Shown: positions 26,071-34,979, counted from the first letter of the stretch. The stretch: DNA of 64,000 nucleotides from Streptomyces sp. NBC_01264 (GCF_026340675.1 NZ_JAPEOX010000002.1:2356001-2420000); one strand, 5' to 3'. Notes: generated by a model from the sequence alone, not told the origin. Translations and numbers: made by a program.

Positions 26071-27231
26071 TCAGCCGAGGGCGGGGACCGGCTGGGGCGG
26101 GGTCGGGCCGGTGTAGCGGGCGGCGGGTCGGATGATCTTCGAGTCGGCGGCCTGTTCCAGGACGTTCGCGCTCCAGCCGACCACCCGGGCCGCGCAGAAG
26201 GTCGGGGTGAACATCTCGCGCGGCAGCCCGCACAGCTCCATGACCACGCCGGCGTAGAACTCCACGTTGGTGTGGAGTTCCCGGCCCGGCTTGAGCTCGG
26301 CGAGGATCTCCTCGACGTGCCGCTCGACCTCCGCCGCGAAGTCCACGAGCGGGCCGCCGAACTGCCGGGCGATCCCGCGGAGCATCCGCGAGCGCGGGTC
26401 CTCGGTGCGGTAGACGGGGTGTCCGAAGCCCATGATCCGCTCGCCCGCGAGGACCCGCTCGCGGATCCACGGATCGATCCGGTCCGCCGTGCCGATGGCG
26501 TCCAGGGTGTCCAGGGCCCGGCTGGGGGCGCCGCCGTGCAGCGGGCCGGAGAGCGCGCCGATCGCACCGGTGAGGCAGGCCGCGACGTCGGCGCCGGTGG
26601 AGGCGATCACGCGGGCGGTGAAGGTGGAGGCGTTGAAGCCGTGGTCGATCGTGGAGATCAGGTACCGCTCGACCGCGCGGGCCCTGACCGGGTCGGGTTC
26701 CCGCCCGGTCAGCATGTAGAGGTAGTTGGCCGCGTACGGGAGGTCCTCGCGCGGTTCCACCGGCTCCAGCCCCTGGCCGAGCCGGTACAGGGCGGTGAGC
26801 AGGGTCGGTACGGCGGCGCAGGCGGCCAGCGCGTCGGCGGCCCGGCGTTCGGGGGTCAGGTCGTAGACCGGGCGGAAGCCGGCGCAGGCGCCGAGCAGCG
26901 AGAGCGCCGTGCGCAGCCCGGCGAGCGGGCCGGACAGGGCGGTGGCGCGGGCCAGGGCGGGCAGGGCGTCCCGGACCTCGGCGGGCAGGCGGCGCAGCGG
27001 GGCGATCTCGGCGGCGAAGGCGGACCGCTCGGCGGCGTCGGCCGGCAGCGCGCCGCGGAACATCAGGTGCCACACGTCCTCGAAGGTGCGGCTCCCGGCG
27101 AGCTCGACGGCCGAGTACTGGCGGTAGTGGTAGAAGCCCTCGAGGCCTCGGACGTCACCGAGCTCGGTCTCGGTGACCACGACTCCCGCGAGTCCGCGGG
27201 GGCTTTCGGCGGGTGCGACGGTGGTGTTCAT
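26071..27231 (-). CDS. Citrate synthase family protein
   Basis: A 386-residue citrate/methylcitrate synthase fold protein that would condense oxaloacetate with acetyl- or propionyl-CoA. Catalytic histidines are in STIDHGFNASTF and GFGHPVYRTED, with GALSGPLHGGAP between them. The catalytic Asp, normally in NVDFY, reads NVEFYAGVVM here, so it is Glu. The start at ATG 27231 gives MNTTVAPAESP; an ATG at 27246 is possible. It is divergent from a second citrate synthase-like gene that carries a DNA-binding domain. The 70-bp gap between them holds a 21-bp palindrome, so the pair is probably co-regulated. Whether it makes citrate or methylcitrate cannot be told. Confidence 0.88.
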   Translation of the reverse strand: MNTTVAPAESPRGLAGVVVTETELGDVRGLEGFYHYRQYSAVELAGSRTFEDVWHLMFRGALPADAAERSAFAAEIAPLRRLPAEVRDALPALARATALSGPLAGLRTALSLLGACAGFRPVYDLTPERRAADALAACAAVPTLLTALYRLGQGLEPVEPREDLPYAANYLYMLTGREPDPVRARAVERYLISTIDHGFNASTFTARVIASTGADVAACLTGAIGALSGPLHGGAPSRALDTLDAIGTADRIDPWIRERVLAGERIMGFGHPVYRTEDPRSRMLRGIARQFGGPLVDFAAEVERHVEEILAELKPGRELHTNVEFYAGVVMELCGLPREMFTPTFCAARVVGWSANVLEQAADSKIIRPAARYTGPTPPQPVPALG

Positions 27232-27265
27232 GGATCGACCATCCATGATGGACTCAATCACTGTC

Positions 27266-27286
27266 AATATTGATTGAATCAATATT
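27266..27286. promoter_or_regulatory. 21-bp AT-rich palindrome between the two citrate synthase-like genes
   Basis: Arms AATATTGATT and AATCAATATT are exact complements around a single central G. AT-rich sequence this perfect stands out in DNA of over 70% GC. Further TCAAT/GATTGA half-sites flank it. It lies over both divergent promoters and is the likely target of the helix-turn-helix in the 27302 gene product. Confidence 0.75.
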
Positions 27287-27301
27287 TGTAGGGTGTGCGT
27301 C

Positions 27302-28603
27302 ATGAGCGTCATGAACGACGAGCCCGATGAGCCGGGAGAGCCCGGTGGGCCCGGCGAGCGAAGGATCGGCACCCAGGAGGCCGCCCGGCTGCTCGGGGTG
27401 AAGCCCGCGACCGTGTACGCGTACGTCAGCCGCGGTCAGCTCACGAGCCGCCGCGACCCGGTCGGACGCTCCAGCAGTTTCGACGCCCGCGAGGTGGAGG
27501 CCCTGGCCCTGCGCAGCCGGCGCGAGGCGGCCGGTCCCCCCGGGGGCGCCGCCTCCGCCTCCGCCTCCGCCGGTGAGCTCTCCGTACGGACCGCGCTCAC
27601 CCTCATCGAGTCCGGCAGGTACTACTTCCGTGGCGTGGACGCCGTGGAGCTGGCCTCGCGCCACCGCTACGAGGAGGTCGCCGAGTGGCTCTGGACGGGG
27701 ACCATGGTGCCCGGGGCCCGGTTCACCGCTCCCCCGGAATCCCTCGCCGCCGCCCGGAGGGCGGTCGCCGCGCTGCCCGAGCACAGCGGTCCGATCGACC
27801 GGCTGCGGGTGGCCGTCGCCGCCGCGGCGGTCGCCGACCCGCTGCGCTTCGACCTGTCCGCGCCGTCCGTACTGGGCTCCGCGCGCGCCCTGATCCCCAC
27901 CCTGGTCGGCGCTCTGCCCGAGGTGGGCCCGGCGCAGTGGGGCGGGGACGGACGCCTCTCCCGGCAGCTGTGGCCCCGGCTCTCCGCCCTGGACCCCGAT
28001 CCGGACGCGCTGGCCGCCTTGGACCTGGCCCTGGCCCTGCTGACGGACCACGACCTGGCCGCCTCGACCCTGGCCGTACGGGTGGCCGCGTCGGCGCGCG
28101 CGCATCCGTACGCGGTGGTCTCGGCCGGGCTCGGCGCGCTCGAGGGCCCGCTGCACGGAGCGGCCGGGCGGCTCGCGCACCGGATGCTGGTGGAGGTGCT
28201 GGAGCGGGGCGGCGCGGCTCCGGTGGTGGCGGAGTACCTGCGGGCCGGGCGCCGCGTGCCCGGGCTCGGGCACCGGCTGTACGAGGCCGAGGATCCGCGG
28301 GCCACGGCGCTGTTCGCGCGGCTGGAGCCGCTGGCGCAGGCGGGTCCGGCGCTGGGCGCGGCGCGCGAGGTGGCCGGGGTGATGGCCCGGCACGGCGGAG
28401 GCCTGTACCCCAATGTGGACCTGGCGCTGGCGGTGCTGACGGTCTCGTGCGGGATGGCCCCGGAGGCCGGGGAGACCGTCTTCGCGGTGGCCCGTACCGC
28501 CGGGTGGATCGCGCACGCGCTGGAGGAGTACGAGGAGCGCCCGCTGCGGATGCGGCCGAGCGGGCAGTACCACGGGCCCCGCCCGCCACGGCCGTTGCCG
28601 TGA
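27302..28603 (+). CDS. Helix-turn-helix/citrate synthase fusion
   Basis: A 433-residue protein. Residues ~22-70 form a MerR/excisionase-type helix-turn-helix (IGTQEAARLLGVKPATVYAY, then RGQLTSRRDPVGRSSSF), followed by a citrate synthase fold at ~95-430. The catalytic set looks present: His in LLTDHDLAAST, GPLHGAAG, His in GLGHRLYEAED, Asp in YPNVDLALAV. The start at ATG 27302 has GTAGGG 8 nt before it; GTG 27293 and ATG 27311 are alternatives. Fusing a DNA-binding domain to a citrate synthase suggests a regulator that senses oxaloacetate, citrate or an acyl-CoA and controls the divergent gene. That is inference. It could also retain enzyme activity. Confidence 0.88.
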   Translation: MSVMNDEPDEPGEPGGPGERRIGTQEAARLLGVKPATVYAYVSRGQLTSRRDPVGRSSSFDAREVEALALRSRREAAGPPGGAASASASAGELSVRTALTLIESGRYYFRGVDAVELASRHRYEEVAEWLWTGTMVPGARFTAPPESLAAARRAVAALPEHSGPIDRLRVAVAAAAVADPLRFDLSAPSVLGSARALIPTLVGALPEVGPAQWGGDGRLSRQLWPRLSALDPDPDALAALDLALALLTDHDLAASTLAVRVAASARAHPYAVVSAGLGALEGPLHGAAGRLAHRMLVEVLERGGAAPVVAEYLRAGRRVPGLGHRLYEAEDPRATALFARLEPLAQAGPALGAAREVAGVMARHGGGLYPNVDLALAVLTVSCGMAPEAGETVFAVARTAGWIAHALEEYEERPLRMRPSGQYHGPRPPRPLP

Positions 28604-28687
28604 CGGGCGGGGTGTTCCCGGTGTCCGGGGCGGCCGCCGCCGCCCCGGGAACGCGGGGACAGATGTTCCGGCGGTCCGGCTGCGGCG

Positions 28688-30301
28688 TCAGGTCCGCAGC
28701 CAGACCGCCGTGTCCTGACCGAGCAACCCGTCCGCACCCAGGGCGGAACTGCTCAGCAGGAGGCTCGTGTGGGCCGGCAGCGGGACCGGCTCCGGGGACA
28801 GGTTGGCCACGCAGACCAGCCCGTCGGGGCGGCCGAAGGCCAGCACTCCGGGCGGCGCTGGCAGCCACTGAAGCGATCCGCCGCCGAAGCCGGCCGCGGC
28901 CCGGCGCAGGCCGAGGGCCGTCCGGTAGAGGGTGAGCATCGAGTCCGGGTCCCCGGCCTGGCGGTCCGCGGCGTACGCCGGCCAGTCCGCGGGCTGGGGC
29001 AGCCAGGGCTCGTTCCAGGGCTCCTCGGTCCACGGCAGCGGGACCCTGCACCCGTCCCGGCCGGGGTCGGTGCCGCCGGACCGGAAGTGCATGGGGTCCT
29101 GGATCTGGCCGAGCGGGATGTCGGCCTCGGGAAGCCCCAGTTCCTCGCCCTGGTAGACGTAGACCGCGCCGGGAAGGGCGAGGCTCAGCAGCGCGGCGGC
29201 CCGGGCCCGGCGGGTGCCGAGGGCCAGGTCGGCGGGGGTCCCGAAGGCCTTGGTGGCGAAGTCGAAGCCGGTGTCGGCGCGCCCGTAGCGAGTGACCGTA
29301 CGGGTCACGTCGTGGTTGCACAGCACCCAGGTGGCCGGGGCCCCGACGGGGGCGTGCTCGGCGAGGGTCTCCTCGATGGAGGTGCGCAGCTTGCCGGCGT
29401 CCCACGGGCAGCTGAGGAAGGAGAAGTTGAAGGCGGTGTGCAGCTCGTCGGGGCGCAGGTAGCGGGCGAACCGCTCGGAGTCCGGCAGCCAGACCTCGCC
29501 CACGAAGATGCCCCCGTACTCGTCGGCGATGGCGCGCCACGAGCGGTAGATGGTGTGCAGGTCGTCGCGGTCGATGTACGGGTGGATCTCGGGCCCGGGC
29601 GGCCACGGCTCGGCCGGGCGGTCGGCCAGGTCGGGCAGGGCCGGGTCCTTGGCGAGCAGGGCCGCGGAGTCGATCCGTACGCCGGCCACCCCGCGCTCGA
29701 ACCAGAACCGCAGCACGTCCTCGTGCTCCCGGCGGACGACGGGGTGGTCCCAGTTGAGGTCGGGCTGCTCGGGCGTGAACAGGTGCAGGTACCACTCCCC
29801 GTCCGGAACCCTCGTCCAGGTCGCCGCTCCGTTGAACTGCGAGGGCCAGTCCCCCGGTGGCAGTTCGCCGTGCTCCCCGCGGCCCGGGCGGAAGTGGAAG
29901 AGCTCCCGTTCGGGGCTGCCCGGGCCGGCGGCGAGGGCGGCCTTGAACCAGGCGTGCTGGTCGGACACGTGGTTCGGGACGATGTCGACAATGGTGCGGA
30001 TGCCCAGCTCGCGGGCCTCGGCGATGAGCTTCTCGGCCTCGGCGAGGGTGCCGAAGGCGGGATCGATGGTGCGGTAGTCGGCGACGTCGTAGCCGCCGTC
30101 GGCGAGCGGGGAGAGGTACCAGGGGGTGAACCACAGGGCGTCGACGCCCAGTTCGGCGAGGTAGGGGAGGCGGGCCCGGACGCCCACGAGGTCACCGGTG
30201 CCGTCCCCGTCGCCGTCGGCGAAGCTCCGTACGTACACCTGGTAGATGGCGGCCGAGCGCCACCAGTCGGCGGCGTTTTCGGGCAGGGGAAAGTCAGCCA
30301 C
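28688..30301 (-). CDS. GH13 alpha-glucosidase (oligo-alpha-glucosidase)
   Basis: A 537-residue cytoplasmic GH13 enzyme. The conserved regions are seen in order: VDIVPNH (region I), GVAGVRIDSAAL with the nucleophile Asp (II), IFVGEVWLPDS with the acid Glu (III), and WVLCNHDVTR (IV). The start of the fold, AAIYQVYVRSFADGDGDG, is typical of oligo-1,6-glucosidase/alpha-glucosidase (AglA-like) members. No signal peptide is seen. It is the last gene of an importer operon (81 bp after the second permease). Its job is probably to release glucose from imported alpha-linked oligosaccharides. With the GH87-like glucanase upstream, nigerooligosaccharides are a candidate substrate. Confidence 0.9.
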   Translation of the reverse strand: MADFPLPENAADWWRSAAIYQVYVRSFADGDGDGTGDLVGVRARLPYLAELGVDALWFTPWYLSPLADGGYDVADYRTIDPAFGTLAEAEKLIAEARELGIRTIVDIVPNHVSDQHAWFKAALAAGPGSPERELFHFRPGRGEHGELPPGDWPSQFNGAATWTRVPDGEWYLHLFTPEQPDLNWDHPVVRREHEDVLRFWFERGVAGVRIDSAALLAKDPALPDLADRPAEPWPPGPEIHPYIDRDDLHTIYRSWRAIADEYGGIFVGEVWLPDSERFARYLRPDELHTAFNFSFLSCPWDAGKLRTSIEETLAEHAPVGAPATWVLCNHDVTRTVTRYGRADTGFDFATKAFGTPADLALGTRRARAAALLSLALPGAVYVYQGEELGLPEADIPLGQIQDPMHFRSGGTDPGRDGCRVPLPWTEEPWNEPWLPQPADWPAYAADRQAGDPDSMLTLYRTALGLRRAAAGFGGGSLQWLPAPPGVLAFGRPDGLVCVANLSPEPVPLPAHTSLLLSSSALGADGLLGQDTAVWLRT

Positions 30302-30382
30302 GGAGGGGTCCTTTCACGGCGTTCTTCTCACAGCGGTCTTTTCATGGGGGCGACCGGGCACGGCGGCGGTGCGGGGTGGTGC

Positions 30383-31258
30383 TCACCCCTTGAGGGAGCC
30401 TGCCGTCAGGCCGCTCATGATGTTGCGCTGGAAGATCAGGAAGATGATGAGCGTGGGCGCCGAGGCCATCGCCAGCGCGGCGACGAGATGGTTCTCGGGA
30501 ACTCCCCTGGCGAGTGAGTAGATGCCGACGTTGAGCGTCTGCAGGGCCGGGTCGGGGAGGGTGAGCATGGGCCAGAGGAAGTCTTTCCAGACCCCGACGA
30601 CGGCGAAGATCGACACGACTCCGAGGATCGGCCGGGACATCGGCAGGACCACGGAGCGCAGGGTGCGCAGGGAGGAGGCACCGTCGATGGACGCGGCGTC
30701 GAGGATCTCGCCCGGGATGGAGTCGAAGAATCGTTTCAGAAGGAAGATGTTGAAGGCGTTCGTGACCGAGGGCAGCCAGATCACCCAGGGCGTGTTGAGC
30801 AGGTTCCGCTCGATGAGCGGCATGTCCAGGACCGTGAGGTACTGCGGTACGACGAGGACGGTGGCCGGGATCATCAGCGTGGCCAGCATCATGCCGAGGA
30901 CGGCTTTGCCGAAGACGGGCCGGAGCTTGGACAGCGAGTAGGCGGCGGCCACGTCGAGGACGAGCTGGAAGGCCAGGGCGCCGAACGCGTAGTAGAGGGT
31001 GTTGAACAGCAGCTTGGCGAGGTCCATGACTTCCCAGGCCGCCGAGTAGTTGTCGGGGTGCAGGGAGTCCGGCACCACGGTCGGCGGGACCTGGGTGAAC
31101 TCCGCGGTGCTCTTCAGGCCGTTGGCGACCATCCAGTAGAGGGGACCGAGGAAGACGACCGTGAAGCCGATGACCACCAGGGCCAGCACGGACCAGTAGA
31201 CGATCTTGCCCCGGGGGCGGCCGAGCTGGGCCGGCGATATGAGCGTGCGCTCTGACAT
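30383..31258 (-). CDS. CUT1 sugar ABC transporter permease (MalG type)
   Basis: A 291-residue inner-membrane protein with about six membrane segments, the first at YWSVLALVVIGFTVVFLG. The ATPase-contact EAA loop reads DAASIDGASSLRTLRSVVLP (~residue 190). It begins 15 bp after the first permease gene and precedes the alpha-glucosidase. It works with the 31274 permease and the 32288 binding protein. No ATPase is encoded here; in Streptomyces the shared MsiK ATPase usually energises such importers. Confidence 0.92.
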   Translation of the reverse strand: MSERTLISPAQLGRPRGKIVYWSVLALVVIGFTVVFLGPLYWMVANGLKSTAEFTQVPPTVVPDSLHPDNYSAAWEVMDLAKLLFNTLYYAFGALAFQLVLDVAAAYSLSKLRPVFGKAVLGMMLATLMIPATVLVVPQYLTVLDMPLIERNLLNTPWVIWLPSVTNAFNIFLLKRFFDSIPGEILDAASIDGASSLRTLRSVVLPMSRPILGVVSIFAVVGVWKDFLWPMLTLPDPALQTLNVGIYSLARGVPENHLVAALAMASAPTLIIFLIFQRNIMSGLTAGSLKG

Positions 31259-31273
31259 GTGAGGGTGCTCCCG

Positions 31274-32182
31274 TCAGTTCTCGTTGTCGCGGCTCAGCCG
31301 GACGTACACGGCGGAGAAGCCGGCGAGCAGGACGAGCAGGCACAGGCCCAGGGCCGCGGCGCCGCCGTACTGGTTGAAACTGAAGGCGTACTGGTAGATG
31401 AGGACGACGACGGTGGTCGTCGACCCTTCGGGACCGGCACCGCCCGTCAGCATGAACGGCTCGACGAACACCTGCATCGTCGCGATGATCTGCATGAGCA
31501 GCATCAGCGAGAGGATGAGCTTGGTCTGCGGGATCGTGACGTACCAGATCTTGCGCAGCACCCCGGCTCCGTCGAGCTCCGCCGCTTCGTAGAGCTCCCC
31601 GGGGATGCCCTGGAGGGCTGCCAGGTAGATCAGGGTCGCGCCGCCCATGTTCATCCACGTGGAAGCGATGACGACGGAGAGCATCGCGGTATCGGTGGAT
31701 TGCAGCCAGTCTTGCGCCGGCAGGTGCAGGAATTCCAGAATCCTGTTGAAGACCCCGTAACCAGGGTCGTAGAAGTACTTGAAGAGCAGGATCGAGGCCA
31801 CCGGCGGCATCATCACCGGGAGGTAGACCAGCAGGCGCAAGTAGCCCTGCGCGTGCCGGAATTCGTTGAGCACGATCGAGATCACGAACGGCACGGCGAA
31901 GCCGAGTACCAGCGCGAGCCCGCTGAAGAGCAGGGTGTTGCGCCAGGCCTGCCAGAACGCCGGGTCGTTGAAGACGTAGCGGAAATTGTCCCAGCCGACC
32001 CAGTGGACGGCTCCGCCCTCGGTCTTCTGGAAGGCCAGCAGGAACTCCCGGACCATCGGGTACCAGGAGAAGAAGGAGAAGCAGAGGACGGCGCCGATCA
32101 GAAAACCGTGGGCCGAGAGGTTCCGCTTGAACGCCCGGAGGAATTCCTCACGAGAGGTACCGGACAGGGTGGGAGCCGACAT
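31274..32182 (-). CDS. CUT1 sugar ABC transporter permease (MalF type)
   Basis: A 302-residue inner-membrane permease. The hydrophobic segments begin at HGFLIGAVLCFSFFSWYPMV. The EAA loop reads EAAELDGAGVLRKIWYVTIP (~residue 205). It lies between the lipoprotein gene (105 bp upstream) and the MalG-type permease (15 bp downstream). It forms the heterodimeric channel with the latter for uptake of an oligosaccharide. Confidence 0.92.
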   Translation of the reverse strand: MSAPTLSGTSREEFLRAFKRNLSAHGFLIGAVLCFSFFSWYPMVREFLLAFQKTEGGAVHWVGWDNFRYVFNDPAFWQAWRNTLLFSGLALVLGFAVPFVISIVLNEFRHAQGYLRLLVYLPVMMPPVASILLFKYFYDPGYGVFNRILEFLHLPAQDWLQSTDTAMLSVVIASTWMNMGGATLIYLAALQGIPGELYEAAELDGAGVLRKIWYVTIPQTKLILSLMLLMQIIATMQVFVEPFMLTGGAGPEGSTTTVVVLIYQYAFSFNQYGGAAALGLCLLVLLAGFSAVYVRLSRDNEN

Positions 32183-32287
32183 CGCCGCTCGCTCCTTGGT
32201 GGGTCGTCGCCGTCGAATTGCTGGTACGGGGCCTGCGGGCGGGTCCGGGCCGGGGAGGCGGCCCGGACCTCCCCCGGCCGGTGCCCC

Positions 32288-33688
32288 CTACTGGTTGGCC
32301 AGCACCTGGTTGACGGCCTTCTCGGCCTCCGCGAGGAGCTGCGCCGTGTCGGCGTTCTTGTTGGTCAGGACCCCCGACATCACCTTGTCGAGGACCTTGT
32401 AGACCTCCTGGGCCTTCGTCGGCTCGGGCTTGCCGGCGACCGGGTTGTCCAGGAAGGACTTGAAGTTGACGACCGGCATGGTGGCGCTGGCGGCCTTCAG
32501 CTCGTCGTCCTTGGCCTTGCTGGCACCGGTGAAGAAGGCGGGCTGCGGAAGTCCGACCGGCAGACCGTCGGTCTTGGAGCGGTCGTACTGGAACTGGCCC
32601 TTGCCGACCGAGAGCGTCTTGAAGTTCAGCCAGGCGATGGCGGCCTTGACCTTGTCCGGCGAGCTGCCCTTCTTGATCATGTAACCGTTGCCTCCGGCCA
32701 GCGTCGCGGCGCCGCCGGGGATGGGGCCCATGCCGAAGTTCTCGTACTTGGCTCCGAGCTGCTGGACCATGTACGTGATGTCGTCGGGAGCGGCGAGGAA
32801 CATGCCGAGCTTGTCCGAGGCCATCTGCTTCTGCAGGTCGCCCCACTTGAGCAGCTGGGTCTTGCCCATGCTGTCGTCTTCCCAGCGCATGGCCCTGAGG
32901 TTGTCGGCGACCTGCTTGCCGGTCGCGTTGTTGAAGGCCGCCTTGCCGTCGGCGCCGACGACGTCGCCGCCCAGGCCGTACATCGCGGCGGTGAAGTGCC
33001 AGCCGCCGGTGTTCTCGACGCTGTACTCGCCGTAGCCGGCGGTGCCGTTGCCGAGCGCCGCGATCTTCTTGGCGGCCGCGCGGACCTCGTCCCAGGTGCG
33101 CGGAGGCTGGTCGGGGTCGAGGCCCGCGTCCTTGAAGAGCTTGCGGTTGACCAGCAGGCCCATCGTGTAGTTGCTGGTGGGCAGGCCGTAGAGCTTGCCG
33201 TCCTGCTTCAGGGTGTTGACGACGTTCTTGTCGATGTCGTCGATGCCCGGAACCGTCTTGGCCGTGACGTACGCGGAGATGTCCTCGGCGCCGTCGTTGT
33301 CCAGCACCTGCTTGAGATCCGTGAAGTAGGCGTAGAAGACGTCCGGCTGCGACTTGGCCTTGAGCATCGCGGTGAACCGCGGGGGCTCCAGGCACTGGCC
33401 GGGGGTGGAGCGGCCTTCGATGGTGACGTTCGGGTAGGTCTTGTTGAACTCCGCCACGTCCTCCTTCCACTGCTTGAGCTCCGCCTTCTTCGCGGCGGGC
33501 GGCATGCAGTCCATGGAGATGGTGACCTTGGTCTTGGGGTCGAGCGGCGCGGAGGCGTCCGTGGAACCGCCGGACGGCTGGTTCTTGGTGTCGTCCCCGT
33601 CGCTGCTCGTGCCGCAGGCCGCGAGGGCGGTGACGGCGAGCGCCGAGACGAGGGCGGTCGCGGTGGTGCGGCGGATGTTGGTTCTCAT
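32288..33688 (-). CDS. Sugar-binding lipoprotein of the CUT1 importer
   Basis: A 466-residue extracytoplasmic binding protein. The signal peptide ends in the lipobox LAAC (Cys ~25), so it is lipid-anchored. A Ser/Gly/Asp-rich linker follows, then the solute-binding domain (TWDEVRAAAKKIAALGNG, AAIAWLNFKTLSVGKGQFQY). The ATG at 33688 has AAGGGGA 7 nt upstream. It is the first gene of the importer-glucosidase operon. A site resembling the LacI operator lies ~95 bp upstream of the start. The ligand is probably an alpha-gluco-oligosaccharide judging by neighbours; the sequence alone does not show it. Confidence 0.92.
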   Translation of the reverse strand: MRTNIRRTTATALVSALAVTALAACGTSSDGDDTKNQPSGGSTDASAPLDPKTKVTISMDCMPPAAKKAELKQWKEDVAEFNKTYPNVTIEGRSTPGQCLEPPRFTAMLKAKSQPDVFYAYFTDLKQVLDNDGAEDISAYVTAKTVPGIDDIDKNVVNTLKQDGKLYGLPTSNYTMGLLVNRKLFKDAGLDPDQPPRTWDEVRAAAKKIAALGNGTAGYGEYSVENTGGWHFTAAMYGLGGDVVGADGKAAFNNATGKQVADNLRAMRWEDDSMGKTQLLKWGDLQKQMASDKLGMFLAAPDDITYMVQQLGAKYENFGMGPIPGGAATLAGGNGYMIKKGSSPDKVKAAIAWLNFKTLSVGKGQFQYDRSKTDGLPVGLPQPAFFTGASKAKDDELKAASATMPVVNFKSFLDNPVAGKPEPTKAQEVYKVLDKVMSGVLTNKNADTAQLLAEAEKAVNQVLANQ

Positions 33689-33780
33689 CGGTGGTCCCCT
33701 TCGAGCATCGAGCAGGAGGCGTGGGGCGTGTAAGGAGGCGAGCGCGGCACACTCAACCACCACCGACAGATGAACGCAAT

Positions 33781-33805
33781 ATCTCGCGCAGATTTCGCAA
33801 GAGAT
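33781..33805. promoter_or_regulatory. Candidate LacI operator upstream of the binding-protein gene
   Basis: ATCTC and GAGAT form an inverted pair enclosing GCGCAGATTTCGCAA. The TTGCGAAA/GCGCA core resembles sites at the lacI-like and glucanase promoters. Confidence 0.5.
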
Positions 33806-33846
33806 TGGCAGCAGAGCGCCGGACTGCCCCAGCCGGGAACGCAAAA

Positions 33847-33885
33847 CAGGGCCCCGGAACGTCGGTTGGACGTTCCGGGGCCCTG
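33847..33885 (-). terminator. Terminator after the LacI-family gene
   Basis: A perfect 17-bp stem (CAGGGCCCCGGAACGTC and its complement) with a 5-nt loop, 37 bp past the regulator's stop. It separates the regulator from the importer operon. Confidence 0.85.
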
Positions 33886-33921
33886 CGGCCGGGGGTTGGA
33901 GTCGGTGGAGTCCTGTGGGCG

Positions 33922-34941
33922 CTACGCCGGACGGGGGCGCGGGACCTGTGCGGTGGAGCCGCGCACGACGAGCTCGGGCTCGAAGAGCAGCTCCCCGGGC
34001 TGCACGGCGGCCCCCTGGATCTGCGCGGTGAGCAGCTCCACGGCAGCCCTGCCCATGGCCTCGATGGGCTGCCGGACGGTGGTCAGCGGGGGTTCGGTGC
34101 AGTTCATGAAGGCCGAGTCGTCGTACCCGACGACGGAGACCTCGCCGGGCACGTCCAGCCCGCGCCGGCGGGCTGCCCTGATGGCCCCCAGGGCCAGCGG
34201 GTCGCTCGCGCAGATGATGCCGGTCACCCCGCGGTCCAGCAGCCTCGACGTGGCCGCGTGGCCGCCCTCCAGGGAGAACAGCGCCCGCTCCACGTGCGCG
34301 GCGGGCAGCTCGGTGCCGGCCGCGGCGGCGACCGCCTGGGCGGCCACCAGCTTGCGCAGGGAGGGGATGTGGTCGGGCGGGCCCAGCACCAGTCCGATGC
34401 GTTCGTGACCGAGGGAGGCCAAGTGGCGCCAGGCCTGTTCGACCGCGACGGCGTCGTCGCAGGAGACGCACGGGAAGCCGAGGTCCTCTATCGAGGCGTT
34501 GATGAGCACCACCGGGACCTTGCGGTCGTGGAGCAGCCGGTAGTGCCCGTGCGGGGCGTCGGCCTGCGCGAAGAGCCCGCCGGCGAAGACGACGCCGGAC
34601 ACCTGCTGCTGGAGCAGGAGCTCGACGTAGTCCGCCTCGGAGACCCCTCCGGTGGTCTGCGTGCAGAGCACCGGGGTCAGCCCCTGCTGGGCCAGTGCCC
34701 CGCCGATCACCTCGGCGAAGGCGGGGAAGATCGGGTTCTGGAGTTCCGGCAGGACCAGGCCGACCAGCCGGGCCCGTTCGCCGCGCAGCTGGGTGGGGCG
34801 CTCGTAGCCGAGGACGTCCAGGGCGGTGAGCACGGACTGGCGGGTCGCGTCCGAGACGCCCGGCTTGCCGTTGAGCACCCGGCTGACCGTTGCCTCGCTG
34901 ACCCCCACCTTCTTCGCCACTTGAGCAAGTCGTCGCGTCAT
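33922..34941 (-). CDS. LacI-family transcriptional repressor of the glucan locus
   Basis: A 339-residue regulator. The N-terminal helix-turn-helix and hinge (LAQVAKKVGVSEATVSRVLN, GKPGVSDATRQSVL) are followed by a periplasmic-binding-protein-like effector domain (LVGLVLPELQNPIFPAFAEV, GVTGIICASDPLALGAIRAA). The start at ATG 34941 gives the canonical MTRRLAQVAKK. It sits between the importer operon and the glucanase gene, all on one strand, and its promoter has repeated GCGCAA motifs plus a perfect TGCAAG-N3-CTTGCA palindrome. Autoregulation and control of both neighbours are likely, with an oligosaccharide as inducer. Confidence 0.93.
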   Translation of the reverse strand: MTRRLAQVAKKVGVSEATVSRVLNGKPGVSDATRQSVLTALDVLGYERPTQLRGERARLVGLVLPELQNPIFPAFAEVIGGALAQQGLTPVLCTQTTGGVSEADYVELLLQQQVSGVVFAGGLFAQADAPHGHYRLLHDRKVPVVLINASIEDLGFPCVSCDDAVAVEQAWRHLASLGHERIGLVLGPPDHIPSLRKLVAAQAVAAAAGTELPAAHVERALFSLEGGHAATSRLLDRGVTGIICASDPLALGAIRAARRRGLDVPGEVSVVGYDDSAFMNCTEPPLTTVRQPIEAMGRAAVELLTAQIQGAAVQPGELLFEPELVVRGSTAQVPRPRPA

Positions 34942-34943
34942 GA

Positions 34944-34979
34944 GCGCAAGAGTAGCGCAAACAATGCAAGTTCCTTGCA
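34944..34979. promoter_or_regulatory. Cluster of GCGCAA motifs and a palindrome at the lacI-like promoter
   Basis: GCGCAAG at 34944, GCGCAAA at 34955 and a perfect TGCAAG-TTC-CTTGCA at 34965-34979, all within 40 bp upstream of the regulator's ATG. Probably autoregulatory sites. Confidence 0.55.

Noticed and set aside
32288..33688. Naming the importer malE/malF/malG and the regulator malR
   Set aside because: The order resembles the maltose locus, but the adjacent GH87-like glucanase and the absence of maltodextrin-specific neighbours make the substrate uncertain, so no symbols are given.
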